DNA of 64,000 nucleotides from Holtiella sp036655075 (GCF_036655075.1 NZ_JAVVQU010000008.1:8789-72788), one strand, 5' to 3'. Numbered from the stretch's first letter, positions 17,453 to 26,788 are shown. Numbers and translations: made by a program. Notes: generated from the sequence alone by a model not told the origin.

Positions 17453-17535
17453 AGCCTCTTGGTCAAACAAAATGATGAGTATAGGTAAAGTGAATTTGCC
17501 TTACCCATGATTTTGTCAGGCCAAGAGGCTTTTAG
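17453..17535 (+). terminator. Long terminator hairpin of the mgtA operon
   Basis: AGCCTCTTGG (17453-17462) pairs with CCAAGAGGCT (17521-17530). The region between also pairs with itself (ACAAAAT with ATTTTGT, GGTAA with TTACC), giving one extended hairpin of about 80 bases followed by TTT. Confidence 0.7.
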
Positions 17536-17631
17536 TGTTTTGAAGAGAAGGTTTTAATAAATGTTAAAACGTGATAAAATCTTGAAGTAGAGAGTAAAAG
17601 AATAATTAGAAATATAAAAGGAGCGTTCACC

Positions 17632-19338
17632 TTGCCAAACCTATTTGACGGAATCAAGAAAGTTTCAGAAGACGAACTTAGAGAGCAGATTGCCTTACTA
17701 GAAACTTTCACTATGACCAACTTATCTAAACAAACAGGACAAAAAGTAGCAAAAAAACTTGTTCAAGCAACTAATCTTGTTGCAGGACTTATGAAAAAGG
17801 CACCTTTCCAAGCACCGGAAGTACAGAGTACAGAAGAACTTATAGAAAAAAATAAGCTTCAATGGCAAATGCTAGACCGAGAGGCCTTAGAGCAACATCT
17901 TAAAAATGTTTTAAAGCAGAAAAGTCAAAGTCTGAAATCAGGTATTATAGATGCAGATGCTTCAGCAGATGCTCTTTCAGTATTTATGATAGATCAGGCG
18001 GCTGAACTTTATGGGATCAAAGAAGAGCTTCTCCCTTCTCAAAAAGCAGATTTGATTAAAAAGTGTTATGAAGATGAGATGAGAGACTTCCAAAAAGAAA
18101 TCCAACAGGCACTTCAAGCCCAACAAACACAAGCATCTACAGAAGGTATACAAGGGGAAGAAGCAGAGAAGAACCTAGAAGAGGAAGCCTTTGACATTCA
18201 AGCTGCTGAACGGATAGATATAGATGCAGAAAGTGATATTCAAGTACATAGTAGTATGCTAAATGAGGAAGTAGAAGGTTACCCTACAGAACAACCACAA
18301 GCGCAACAGCTTCTTCGCATGAGGCTAGAACAAAGTATTGGTGCACTCCAGTTGCCACTTGGAAAAAATAAATTAATACGCGAATTATTTGCACAGCTTA
18401 TAACCCTTAGCGTCTGTCAAGAAGGTGGACAAATGGCTATAGATGAATCAGATTTGCCAAGTTTCCTACCGCTTAGAAATAGACAAAAGCTAGAACAAAA
18501 TTACCAAGACTTAATGAAACAGCAATATCAAAATGAAGCACACTACCAACAAGTTTTACAAAGCCTCTTAGCGATAGAGGGTGATATTAGTGCTAAAAAG
18601 CGAGTTATTGAAAGAGAAGAGCAACAACAAGAAGAAACAAAAGGGCGTATAGAGAAGCTTATAGCAGAAAAGAAAAATCTACAAAGTAAGCTGGATGAGC
18701 AAAAAGATGGACTATCTTTATCCCAAGAAGAGGATATTCTAGCACAGCTTCAACAGCTAGAAATGACCGAGCTACGTACAGCCAAAGAAATGAAGATGAA
18801 AGAAACGGAAATTATTACCTATGAAGGTATGTTGATGATGAGCAAAGAAGAGATGCGTAGTGCAATTGCTTATATTGATATTTTCACCAGAAAAAAAGAG
18901 GACATTACACCAGAGCTTCAAAAGGTACTTGCTAAAAAGGATGATACAGCCCTTCGCATACACAGTGAAAAAGCAGCGAGACAAAAGGCTTTAGAAGAAA
19001 AGTGGCAAGCGATTTATAGTGGGTTTAAATTTGAGAAAGAATGTTTACAGACAGTACATACAACCTTTACGCTATATGAGCGCTTAGACATTGAAAGGGC
19101 CTTGTTAGAACTTCATAGTATGGAAGATGTGAAGGCACTTAGCTGGGGAGAATTAGAGAAGAAAGACTATGAAAGCTTTAAAATCTTACCAGATGAGCAT
19201 GAACTCCATCACATGGTGTTTAGTTTAGTAGATGAGACGATAAGTATTATTGTTTATGAGCCACTAGAAGAAGAGCACTTGAAGGCACGTATTGTAAAAG
19301 TATTTAAGTACAATGAACATGAACCTGAAAATGAGTAA
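17632..19338 (+). CDS. Large coiled-coil protein of unknown function
   Basis: A 568-residue soluble protein starting at TTG, preceded by AAAAGGAG 8 bases upstream. It is rich in Gln, Glu, Lys and Leu. Long heptad-like stretches are visible at about residues 285-430 (repeated ERE, KGRIEKLIAEKK, LDEQKDGL), which suggests a coiled coil. A low-complexity acidic/Gln linker lies at about 160-215. No membrane segment, signal peptide or catalytic motif is seen. It stands alone between two terminators. No family is recognised. Confidence 0.65.
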   Translation: MPNLFDGIKKVSEDELREQIALLETFTMTNLSKQTGQKVAKKLVQATNLVAGLMKKAPFQAPEVQSTEELIEKNKLQWQMLDREALEQHLKNVLKQKSQSLKSGIIDADASADALSVFMIDQAAELYGIKEELLPSQKADLIKKCYEDEMRDFQKEIQQALQAQQTQASTEGIQGEEAEKNLEEEAFDIQAAERIDIDAESDIQVHSSMLNEEVEGYPTEQPQAQQLLRMRLEQSIGALQLPLGKNKLIRELFAQLITLSVCQEGGQMAIDESDLPSFLPLRNRQKLEQNYQDLMKQQYQNEAHYQQVLQSLLAIEGDISAKKRVIEREEQQQEETKGRIEKLIAEKKNLQSKLDEQKDGLSLSQEEDILAQLQQLEMTELRTAKEMKMKETEIITYEGMLMMSKEEMRSAIAYIDIFTRKKEDITPELQKVLAKKDDTALRIHSEKAARQKALEEKWQAIYSGFKFEKECLQTVHTTFTLYERLDIERALLELHSMEDVKALSWGELEKKDYESFKILPDEHELHHMVFSLVDETISIIVYEPLEEEHLKARIVKVFKYNEHEPENE

Positions 19339-19342
19339 AATA

Positions 19343-19379
19343 AAAGAGCTGCCTACGCTGGCAGCTCTTCTGTTTTTTA
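19343..19379. terminator. Bidirectional terminator between convergent genes
   Basis: GAGCTGCC (19346-19353) pairs with GGCAGCTC (19360-19367), flanked by A-rich and T-rich tracts. It serves the coiled-coil gene and the minus-strand alcohol dehydrogenase gene. Confidence 0.85.
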
Positions 19380-20525
19380 TAGCATAGCTTTGTAAAGGGC
19401 AATAATATCCTCTACACTTGTATCTTTTGGATTACCAGGTCTACAAGCATCAGCGTAAGCAGATTCAGCTAAGAAAGTGATGTCTGCTTCTTTTACGATA
19501 TCTGTAAGTGTAGCTGGGATACCTACATCTTCTGAAAGTTTTTTAACAGCATCAATAGCAGCTTGTCTGTATGTAGCTTGGTCCATAGCATCTACATTTT
19601 CTACACCCATAGCACGTGCGATGTCTCTGTATTTTTCTCCTGTAGCTTCAGCGTTATAAGCCATAACTGTTGGAAGGATAATCGCATTTGCTACACCATG
19701 AGGTGTATCGTAGAGTGCACCAAGAGGGTGAGCCATAGAGTGAACAATACCAAGACCAACATTAGAGAAGCCCATACCTGCAATATATTGACCAAGAGCC
19801 ATACCTTCACGGCCTTCATCTGTATTTGCTACAGCACCTCTTAAAGATTCTGAAATAAGTTCAATGGCTTTAATATGGAACATGTCTGACATTTCCCATG
19901 CGCCTTGTGTGATATAACCTTCAATAGCATGTGTTAAAGCATCCATACCTGTTGCAGCTGTTAAGCCAGCAGGCATGCTAGACATCATATCAGCATCTAC
20001 AACAGCGATTGCTGGAATGTCATGTGTATCTACACATACAAATTTTCTGTTTTTCTCTACATCTGTAATAACGTAGTTGATTGTTACTTCTGCAGCTGTA
20101 CCTGCTGTTGTTGGAACAGCAATAATTGGTACACATGGGTTTTTAGTTGGTGCAACACCTTCAAGGCTTCTTACATCACTAAACTCAGGGTTATTGATGA
20201 TGATCCCAATGGCTTTTGCTGTATCCATAGCAGACCCGCCACCTACAGCGATAATGTAATCTGCGCCAGAAGCTTTGTAAGCTTCTACACCATTTTGTAC
20301 ATTTTCAATAGTAGGATTTGCTTTAATGTCTGAGTACATTGTGTAGATAAGGCCTGCATCTTCTAAAACTTTTACAACTTTACCTGTTACACCAAATTTG
20401 ATAAGATCTGGGTCAGAGCAAAGGAAAGCTTTTTGGAAGCCTCGTTTGGTTACTTCTTCAGAAATGTGACAGATTGCACCTTTACCATGATAAGATATTT
20501 CATTTAATACGATTCTATTTGCCAT
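19377..20525 (-). CDS. Iron-containing alcohol dehydrogenase (FucO-like, group III)
   Basis: A 382-residue NAD(P)-dependent dehydrogenase. The nucleotide-binding GGGSAMD motif, TTAGTAAE, and the metal ligands in the second domain (Asp in VDADMM, His in THAIEGY, His in HSMAHPLGA and His in DTPHG) are visible. The length fits lactaldehyde reductase/1,3-propanediol dehydrogenase-type enzymes. The start at 20525 was chosen because GGGAG precedes it; the longer frame would begin in the promoter region. A TetR-type regulator gene lies just upstream on the same strand with palindromes between them. The substrate is not decided. Confidence 0.88.
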   Translation of the reverse strand: MANRIVLNEISYHGKGAICHISEEVTKRGFQKAFLCSDPDLIKFGVTGKVVKVLEDAGLIYTMYSDIKANPTIENVQNGVEAYKASGADYIIAVGGGSAMDTAKAIGIIINNPEFSDVRSLEGVAPTKNPCVPIIAVPTTAGTAAEVTINYVITDVEKNRKFVCVDTHDIPAIAVVDADMMSSMPAGLTAATGMDALTHAIEGYITQGAWEMSDMFHIKAIELISESLRGAVANTDEGREGMALGQYIAGMGFSNVGLGIVHSMAHPLGALYDTPHGVANAIILPTVMAYNAEATGEKYRDIARAMGVENVDAMDQATYRQAAIDAVKKLSEDVGIPATLTDIVKEADITFLAESAYADACRPGNPKDTSVEDIIALYKAML

Positions 20526-20591
20526 TTTATATATCTCTCCCTTAAATATAGAATATGTCAAAATAATAACAATATAAAAAGATTTAAACAA

Positions 20592-20625
20592 GTTACACAA
20601 TTGGACAAGTGTAACAAAAGTTACA
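20592..20625. promoter_or_regulatory. Overlapping palindromic operators upstream of the alcohol dehydrogenase gene
   Basis: Two inverted repeats share one arm: GTTACAC-N10-GTGTAAC (20592-20615) and TGTAAC-AAAA-GTTACA (20610-20625). They lie between a TetR-type regulator gene and the dehydrogenase gene it probably controls, so they are the likely regulator-binding sites. Confidence 0.6.
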
Positions 20626-20669
20626 GAGACAGTCATATGTCACTAGAATAATAGGATATACAAAGGGTA

Positions 20670-21224
20670 CTATTGTATATCAGACAAAAGTAAGGAGAGT
20701 TTGATTGGAAGTGCCTCAATCAGTAAGTCTGCTAACTGGTCTGGGGACAGTTCTCTATCCTGATTAATCCAGTTTATCGTCATGGCAATGGAGCCTCTAC
20801 AATACATTTGAAGGAGAAAATCCGTTTGTGTATCCAGGGCCTGACAATCTAACTTGCTTTTGATAATATCTGAATAAAATTTATAGATACATTCATAGTC
20901 GTAATTGATAAGGGAGTTATAGTCGTTAGAGTTAAAGGCTTGTAAGAAGAAAATCTTTTCATCTATAATGAAGTTAAATTTCTCAATAAGGGCTTCTCTT
21001 AACGTATAACGAATACCCATTTGTTTAAAGGATTGTTGAACCAACTTTTCAAAGTACCAGTTAACTAAATCATATTTATCTTGGAAATGACGATAAAAGG
21101 TTTGTCTCGTCAGCTGACAATGTTCAACAATGTCTTTAACAGTGATTTTATCTAAGGATTGAGTAACCATTAAAGCTTTAATCGCAGTAGCAAATTTATA
21201 TTTTGTTTTCATAGTAGTATCCAT
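20670..21224 (-). CDS. TetR/AcrR family regulator (DhaS-like)
   Basis: A 184-residue regulator. Residues about 8-60 hold the TetR-type helix-turn-helix (KITVKDIVEHCQLTRQTFYRHF), and the rest is a helical ligand domain of the TetR-like C-terminal type found in DhaS-like activators. AAAGGAA precedes the ATG. It sits just upstream of an iron alcohol dehydrogenase gene on the same strand, so control of that gene through the palindromes between them is likely. Whether it activates or represses is unknown. Confidence 0.82.
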   Translation of the reverse strand: MDTTMKTKYKFATAIKALMVTQSLDKITVKDIVEHCQLTRQTFYRHFQDKYDLVNWYFEKLVQQSFKQMGIRYTLREALIEKFNFIIDEKIFFLQAFNSNDYNSLINYDYECIYKFYSDIIKSKLDCQALDTQTDFLLQMYCRGSIAMTINWINQDRELSPDQLADLLIEALPIKLSLLLSDIQ

Positions 21225-21356
21225 AAGTTGTTCCTTTCACAAAATTACACTTTATTTTAACATTTTATAAGCGGATTTTAAACCTCTATCTTTAGAAACC
21301 AAAATAAAGAAATAAATGTGTAATCAGGATAAATTTGTAAAAATAGAGAGAGTTTG

Positions 21357-21385
21357 TTGACATAATGAGTGGGTTCTTATATAAT
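21357..21385 (+). promoter_or_regulatory. Consensus sigma-70-type promoter of the symporter gene
   Basis: TTGACA (21357-21362) and TATAAT (21380-21385) are separated by exactly 17 bases, a perfect consensus. Transcription would start near 21392 and yield a leader of about 140 bases holding the PyrR-type element. Confidence 0.85.
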
Positions 21386-21399
21386 TCAATATTAATAGG

Positions 21400-21500
21400 A
21401 TACCTTTAAGATAGTCCAGAGAGGCTAATAAGGAGTCGTACATTGAACGGTGTATTTATGTCTTAATATCTTAAAGAGGTATTGAGTCTTTTTTTTTGGT
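21400..21500 (+). promoter_or_regulatory. PyrR-binding-loop attenuator upstream of the symporter gene
   Basis: AGTCCAGAGAGGCTAATAAGG (21414-21434) contains the PyrR anti-antiterminator core TCCAGAGAGGCT. The flanks ATACC-TTTAAGATA (about 21400-21413) and TATCTTAAAGAGGTAT (about 21467-21482) pair, and a run of nine T follows. This is the arrangement of pyrimidine-responsive attenuators: PyrR with UMP favours termination. It lies between a consensus promoter and the ATG at 21532. No pyrR or pyr gene is in the window. Confidence 0.72.
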
Positions 21501-21531
21501 GTCCTAGCAAACTAACTAACAGGAGGGCATC

Positions 21532-22869
21532 ATGACAAAATCGAAAAATCAAGTGAATAACTTAGCTATTAAAATGGCGATTGCATTAGGAAGTGGTCTA
21601 CTTGCTGGAACACTTTTTATCTTTTTAAGAGAGTACCTAGTAGGAAATGGACAAGAAGGGGTATGGAATACTTTAAACTTAGTTCTATTCCAAGATATCA
21701 GTAGTAATAGTGAAGCTTTAGGAATCTTTTACATATTAGGGCAGTTGTTTGTAAATGCACTACAACTCGTTATTATTCCAATGGTCTTTACATCTATTGC
21801 ACTTGCAATGTGCCGCATTACCGATACAAAGAAGCTAGGACGTATTTCTTATAAAACAGTCATGGGATTTTTAGCAACTTCGATTTTTGCCTTAGGATTT
21901 GCAGGTGTTATAGGATTCATCGCACATCAAGCGGGTGTTTTCCAAGTGAGTATTAGTAATATCAGTGCTCAAGTAGGAAGCGAAGGGAGAAATCCACTCT
22001 TAGTGATCTTAGATGCAGTGCCTAATAACGTGACAGGTGCCTTCACTCAAAACGGAAAAGTATTAAGTATCGTATTCTTAGCTGTTGTAACAGGACTTAT
22101 TATTCATAAGTTAGAAGGCGAAATTGTGCTCTTGAAAAAACTTTTAGAAGAACTTAATAAAATGATTACAGTATTCTTAAGTTTTGTAATCACAAAGTTT
22201 GGCCCAGCTGCTATCTTTGTACTTATTACAAGAACATTTGCCATCTATGGTGTAGAACACTTAAAACCAGCACTTGCTTATGTAGGGATTGTAACGGTTG
22301 CACTTCTTGTTTTCTTAGTGGTAGGGTATGCACTCTTTATCCTTCTTGCAACACGCTTAAATCCCATTCCATTTGTAAGAAAGATTGCTAAAGTGGCACT
22401 CTTTGGATTCTCTACTTCTTCATCAGCATCTACACTTCCGCTGAATACACAAACAACAGTAAACGAGCTTGGGGTAAAAGAAGAAGTTGCCTCTTTCATT
22501 CTTCCACTTGGAATGACCATTAATATGAATGGGACAGCCATCATGCAAGTGATTGCAGCTATCTTTATTGCATCTAGTGCAGGTTATGAAATAACACCAG
22601 GACGTATTATTACAATAGGTCTTCTAGCACTTATTGCATCAGTGGGTACACCAGCAGCGCCTGGGGCAGGGGCGATTATCCTCTTTACTGTACTGACAGG
22701 TATGGGATACCAAAATGATGCAGCAGTATTGGCATACTCACTGATTCTTGCCATCAACAGACCAGTTGAAATGCTTGTTACAGCATTAAATGTAGTGGGA
22801 GATGCAGCAACGGCAGTTGTAGTAGCTAAGTCAGAAGAGAGTTTTGACGAATCTATATACTACCAATAA
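21532..22869 (+). CDS. DAACS (SDF) family dicarboxylate/amino acid:cation symporter
   Basis: A 445-residue membrane transporter of the sodium- or proton-coupled dicarboxylate/glutamate/aspartate family. Family marks are the serine-rich hairpin FSTSSSASTLPL, the NMNGTA motif in helix 7 and the PGAGAII region near helix 8. The PyrR-type attenuator in front suggests a pyrimidine link: aspartate is a pyrimidine precursor, and some SDF transporters carry orotate. The substrate cannot be read from the sequence. AGGAGGG precedes the ATG, and a strong terminator follows. A second family member is encoded at 36377-37645. Confidence 0.88.
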   Translation: MTKSKNQVNNLAIKMAIALGSGLLAGTLFIFLREYLVGNGQEGVWNTLNLVLFQDISSNSEALGIFYILGQLFVNALQLVIIPMVFTSIALAMCRITDTKKLGRISYKTVMGFLATSIFALGFAGVIGFIAHQAGVFQVSISNISAQVGSEGRNPLLVILDAVPNNVTGAFTQNGKVLSIVFLAVVTGLIIHKLEGEIVLLKKLLEELNKMITVFLSFVITKFGPAAIFVLITRTFAIYGVEHLKPALAYVGIVTVALLVFLVVGYALFILLATRLNPIPFVRKIAKVALFGFSTSSSASTLPLNTQTTVNELGVKEEVASFILPLGMTINMNGTAIMQVIAAIFIASSAGYEITPGRIITIGLLALIASVGTPAAPGAGAIILFTVLTGMGYQNDAAVLAYSLILAINRPVEMLVTALNVVGDAATAVVVAKSEESFDESIYYQ

Positions 22870-22880
22870 AATAGAGTAGG

Positions 22881-22921
22881 TAAGGGCCTTATCCAGTGTA
22901 ATGGATAAGGCCCTTATTTTT
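22881..22921 (+). terminator. Intrinsic terminator after the PyrR-linked symporter gene
   Basis: A perfect 14-bp stem (TAAGGGCCTTATCC with GGATAAGGCCCTTA) is followed by TTTT. Confidence 0.9.
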
Positions 22922-23041
22922 GAATAAATGGATAACATAAGTAAGTAAATGGAACTTGTAAATTCTACTTGTGCAATAAAGAAAAATAGCATAAGATAGT
23001 GGTTTAGGATAAGTAGAAGAGGAAGTTGAGGCACATAAAAT

Positions 23042-25231
23042 ATGTTGGATTCGGTGATTTTAGAACAAGAAAAAGCTTACTTAAAGCAAACTATAGATTT
23101 TTTAAAACAAGAGATTCACAAAGGGCTTGAAGGTGTAGATAAACAAAAAGCTACACTTTTAGGCATTCGTAAAGAAATGTGGGAAGAGGGTATGCATGCC
23201 ATTGATGAGTTTGACCAAGCCATCGATATGAGCCAATATGTGAATATGGAAGCTATTGAAACTTCACAGTATAGGCATCAACTTGAAAAAGTCATGAACT
23301 ATCAGAAGATGCTACCAGCACCTTACTTTGGACGTTTTGATTTTAAAGAAGAGGATGAAAGTGAAGAGAAGGTGTATATTGGGTATCATAATGCCATGAA
23401 CGATGAAACTTACCAAGTGCTAGTCTATGACTGGCGTACACCTATAGCTGGCCTTTTTTATAATCATGAAGTAGGTCCAGCAAGCTACACAGCACCTTGT
23501 GGAGAAATAGAAGGGGAAGTGCTTCTTAAGCGTCAGTACGAAATTGAAAAAAGTGAGTTGAAGTTCTTCTTTGACTCAAGCCTTGCTATTACAGATGACA
23601 TGCTTAAACAGACTTTAGGGCAAAACACTTCTCAAAAAATGCAAAACATTGTAGAGACCATTCAAAAGGAACAAAATCGTATTATTCGTGATGAGAAAAA
23701 TGATGTGCTCATTGTACAAGGTGCTGCTGGAAGTGGGAAAACATCTATTGCCCTACATCGTATTGCCTTCCTTCTCTACAATCAAAGAGAAAAGGGTTTA
23801 ACCCATAAAGATGTTATGATTTTATCTCCAAATAGTGTCTTTGGAGACTATATTGCAGAAGTACTGCCAGAACTTGGGGAACAAAATGTAGAATGTGCCA
23901 CACTGGAAGATCTATTTGAAGCTTACTTTGGAAACTATATTAAGATGGGTAAGAAACATAGTCAATTAGAAGCCATCATGAGTAGTGCCAATAGAGAAAG
24001 AATAAGAAGTGCAGTTGGCTTTAAAGGATCTTATAGCTTTATGAATATATTAGACCGATATATAGAATGGATTGAAAAAGAAGGCATTGCCTTCAAAGAT
24101 GTGTATTACAGACAAGAAAAGATTATGGGTGCTCAAGAACTAAGAACTCAGTTTTTAGATAACGCCATTAAGATGTCTGTCATCAAACGTTTAAAACGTA
24201 TTGAAAAGATTTTGACCGAGCGTATCAAACCTTTAGAGAAAGAATACTATAAAGAAATGGTACAGGCATTAGAAAACGATCAAAAGAATAGGCTAGATGA
24301 AAGGGTAGAGGCAAAGCGACTTGTACAAGAAGCGTATGACAGATACATGAATCAAATCACACGCTTTACCCGTCTTAATGTCTTAAGAGCCTATGAGAAG
24401 CTTATGCAAAAGCCAAAGTTCTTCTATCAATTTGTAAAGGGTGAAGCCTTGCCAGAAGGTATTGAAGGAATGCTTAAGCATACAGCTAAGTGTTTAGAGC
24501 AAAAGCAGATTGCTTATGAAGATGGTGCAGTACTCTTATATCTCAAACTTCAATTAGAAGGAGAAAGCTTATATTCATCTATTAAACAAATTCTCATTGA
24601 TGAAGCACAAGATTATTATCCAATCCACTACAAAATATTTAAGTCAATCTTTAAAAATTGTCAGTACACTATACTTGGAGACTACTGTCAATCTATTGAA
24701 AAACCAATTGAAGCATCCATTTATGATGGGATTATGCAAATCCTTCAACCTAAATCTGGATTACAAATTGATTTGCTTAAAAGCTACCGCTCCACTTACG
24801 AAATCTGTGAATTTTCAGGCAGGTTAAGGGGAAGTGACCAACAGGTTATTCCATTTGAAAGACATGGTGAGGTACCTAGGCTGATGGCTGCTAAGGATGA
24901 AACAGAGCTGATGGCACATATGCGTCAGACATTAGATGATTATATTGCCAAAGGCTATAAGCAACTTGCTGTTTTATGCAAGAATAAAAAAGAGTCTCTA
25001 TACTTACAAGAAGTCCTTAAGGACTACAAAAGTCTAACAGGCAAACTTATTATAGGGCCTATCTACGAGGCTAAAGGATTAGAATATGATGCTGTGATGG
25101 TGTATCAAGCAAGTGCTAGTCAGTATTGTAATGAGTTTGATAAACAACTTTTATACGTGGCAGCTACAAGGGCGCTCCATGAAGTCAGTTTCCACTATGT
25201 AGGGGAAATGAGTCCTTGTTTAAGCGAATAA
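23042..25231 (+). CDS. helD: HelD-type RNA polymerase recycling ATPase (UvrD-like)
   Basis: A 729-residue superfamily 1 helicase-like protein. HelD uses ATP to free stalled or dormant RNA polymerase from nucleic acid. The N-terminal 200 residues begin with a long coiled coil (residues 5-35) of the HelD secondary-channel type. The Walker A motif QGAAGSGKTS is at about 227-236, the Walker B LIDEAQDYY at about 518-526, and the C-terminal motif VAATRALH near the end. The length is slightly below the usual range. It is a single-gene unit. Confidence 0.85.
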   Translation: MLDSVILEQEKAYLKQTIDFLKQEIHKGLEGVDKQKATLLGIRKEMWEEGMHAIDEFDQAIDMSQYVNMEAIETSQYRHQLEKVMNYQKMLPAPYFGRFDFKEEDESEEKVYIGYHNAMNDETYQVLVYDWRTPIAGLFYNHEVGPASYTAPCGEIEGEVLLKRQYEIEKSELKFFFDSSLAITDDMLKQTLGQNTSQKMQNIVETIQKEQNRIIRDEKNDVLIVQGAAGSGKTSIALHRIAFLLYNQREKGLTHKDVMILSPNSVFGDYIAEVLPELGEQNVECATLEDLFEAYFGNYIKMGKKHSQLEAIMSSANRERIRSAVGFKGSYSFMNILDRYIEWIEKEGIAFKDVYYRQEKIMGAQELRTQFLDNAIKMSVIKRLKRIEKILTERIKPLEKEYYKEMVQALENDQKNRLDERVEAKRLVQEAYDRYMNQITRFTRLNVLRAYEKLMQKPKFFYQFVKGEALPEGIEGMLKHTAKCLEQKQIAYEDGAVLLYLKLQLEGESLYSSIKQILIDEAQDYYPIHYKIFKSIFKNCQYTILGDYCQSIEKPIEASIYDGIMQILQPKSGLQIDLLKSYRSTYEICEFSGRLRGSDQQVIPFERHGEVPRLMAAKDETELMAHMRQTLDDYIAKGYKQLAVLCKNKKESLYLQEVLKDYKSLTGKLIIGPIYEAKGLEYDAVMVYQASASQYCNEFDKQLLYVAATRALHEVSFHYVGEMSPCLSE

Positions 25232-25285
25232 TATATGGAAATTGACACAACCTAGATTCATCTATTGAATGAAGGAGTCTAGCGT

Positions 25286-25993
25286 GTGAAAACATTTATA
25301 TTTTTAATCATTGTACTTTTGACTAACATTATTCAAGGCATTACTGGATTTGCAGGTACGGTATTGGCAATGCCCTTTACGATTTTACTCTTGGGGATAG
25401 AGGTTGCTAAACCACTTTTGAATATTGTCACCTTAGTGGCATGTGTCTTAATTGTATTTGAGTCCTACAAAGAAATTGTATGGAAAGAATTTTTAAAGAT
25501 GACCGCCATTATGCTAGTGGGTGTATTTATTGGAGAATATATTTATGCGCTTTTTCCTGTGGATGTATTGCTTATTATCTACGCCATCTTTATTATTTTG
25601 ATTGCCCTTAAAGGCATTTTTGTTAGAAAAGAATACGAAGTGACAGATGCGGTATTAATCGGTGTGATTGTACTTTCTGGAATTGTGCATGGCATGTTTT
25701 TATCTGGTGGACCACTGCTTATTATTTATGCAGTTAAGAAGCTTCCTAAAAAAGCAGCGTTTAGGGCCACCTTAGCACCTGTATGGATTGTGCTCAATAG
25801 CTATTTGTTGGTGAAACAGTTCATGGGTGGATTTATTACAACTCAAATTATGGTACTCTCCCTTATATCTGTCCCTATCTTGATTGTAGCTGTCATTGTG
25901 GGTAAGAAGTTGTATGAGCATATGAGCCAAAAAACTTTTTTAATGTTATCTTATATGCTCTTACTTATTTCAGGAATTAGTTTAATCCTTTAA
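25286..25993 (+). CDS. TauE/SafE family membrane exporter
   Basis: A 235-residue protein with about eight membrane helices in two related halves. It matches the TauE/SafE family, which exports sulfite, sulfoacetate and similar organic anions. The ITGFAGTVLAMP motif near the start and the GIVHGMFLSGGPLLIIY motif opening the second half are typical. It starts at GTG with AAGGAG 8 bases upstream. No sulfur gene is adjacent, so the substrate is open. Confidence 0.82.
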   Translation: MKTFIFLIIVLLTNIIQGITGFAGTVLAMPFTILLLGIEVAKPLLNIVTLVACVLIVFESYKEIVWKEFLKMTAIMLVGVFIGEYIYALFPVDVLLIIYAIFIILIALKGIFVRKEYEVTDAVLIGVIVLSGIVHGMFLSGGPLLIIYAVKKLPKKAAFRATLAPVWIVLNSYLLVKQFMGGFITTQIMVLSLISVPILIVAVIVGKKLYEHMSQKTFLMLSYMLLLISGISLIL

Positions 25994-26010
25994 AGCGGAT
26001 TTATAGGATT

Positions 26011-26050
26011 AAAAGCTCTAAAAACCGTCAAAAGTTTTTAGAGCTTTTTA
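26011..26050 (+). terminator. Intrinsic terminator after the TauE/SafE gene
   Basis: AAAAGCTCTAAAAAC pairs with GTTTTTAGAGCTTTTT, with a T-rich 3' end. Confidence 0.88.
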
Positions 26051-26128
26051 TGTATAAACTTAAGTATAAAAATATGAAAAATAAGCTTGTAAAATTGAAA
26101 ATTCAGAGTATAATAAAACTATAAGTAA

Positions 26129-26199
26129 GCGGTTGTGGTTCAATGGTAGAACACCAGCTTCCCAAGCTGGGAACGCGGGTTCGATTCCCGTCAGCCGCT
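26129..26199 (+). tRNA. tRNA-Gly (anticodon CCC)
   Basis: A full 71-base cloverleaf: acceptor GCGGTTG with CAGCCGC, anticodon stem CCAGC/GCTGG with loop TTCCCAA, and T-loop TTCGATT. The CCA end is not encoded. It is paired with tRNA-Ala 20 bases downstream. Confidence 0.93.
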
Positions 26200-26219
26200 T
26201 TTGTTATGTTTTATAATAA

Positions 26220-26292
<73 letters not shown>

Positions 26293-26334
26293 TTTCTTGT
26301 ACAAACGTGATGCCTTGAATATCAGGGGATGGCG

Positions 26335-26788
26335 TTTTTATTTGCGCTTGGTATAAGCATCAGCCTTATGAAAGGCAGTTAGCAATACGAGAAGATGCAC
26401 CCAAAGAGATAGTAGGTATTAAGCTACTTTGGACTATGTTCTTGTTCCACATTCACACTTTCATATGAAAGGTTTTACCATTCCGGAGGGGATACAAACA
26501 CCTTCTGAAATAGCACACTATGCAGTGCAAACTTTCAAAGAAGTTGTTCAAACCAATTTAGCTACAGGCATTGCTCACCCGTTTGACCCTTGCAGGTTCA
26601 ATGAAGAAGAACATAGAATATTCTTCAAGAGTATTTCAGATGAGGACTTCATGGCATGTTTTGCATTAGCAAAGCATATAGGGTGTAAATTCCACTTTGG
26701 ATCAGACACACACTCTATTGAAAAATTAATAAGAGTAGAAGAAGAACCTTATGTTATTCAAAAGTTAGGACTGACTTTTGTATTCTAG
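26335..26788 (+). pseudogene. PHP-domain phosphoesterase remnant, truncated and frameshifted
   Basis: From 26429 the frame encodes the C-terminal part of a PHP-type metal-dependent phosphoesterase: the HSHFHMKGF metal motif, GIAHPFDP, and FHFGSDTHS near the end. The N-terminal HxH segment is missing. Upstream, codons for a protein-like stretch (YKHQPYERQLAIREDAPKEIVGIKLL) run in another frame and join near 26427, which points to a frameshift. No ribosome binding site precedes the ATG inside DYVLVPH. It lies just after two tRNA genes, a common spot for decayed inserts. A short functional protein is unlikely. Confidence 0.6.
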
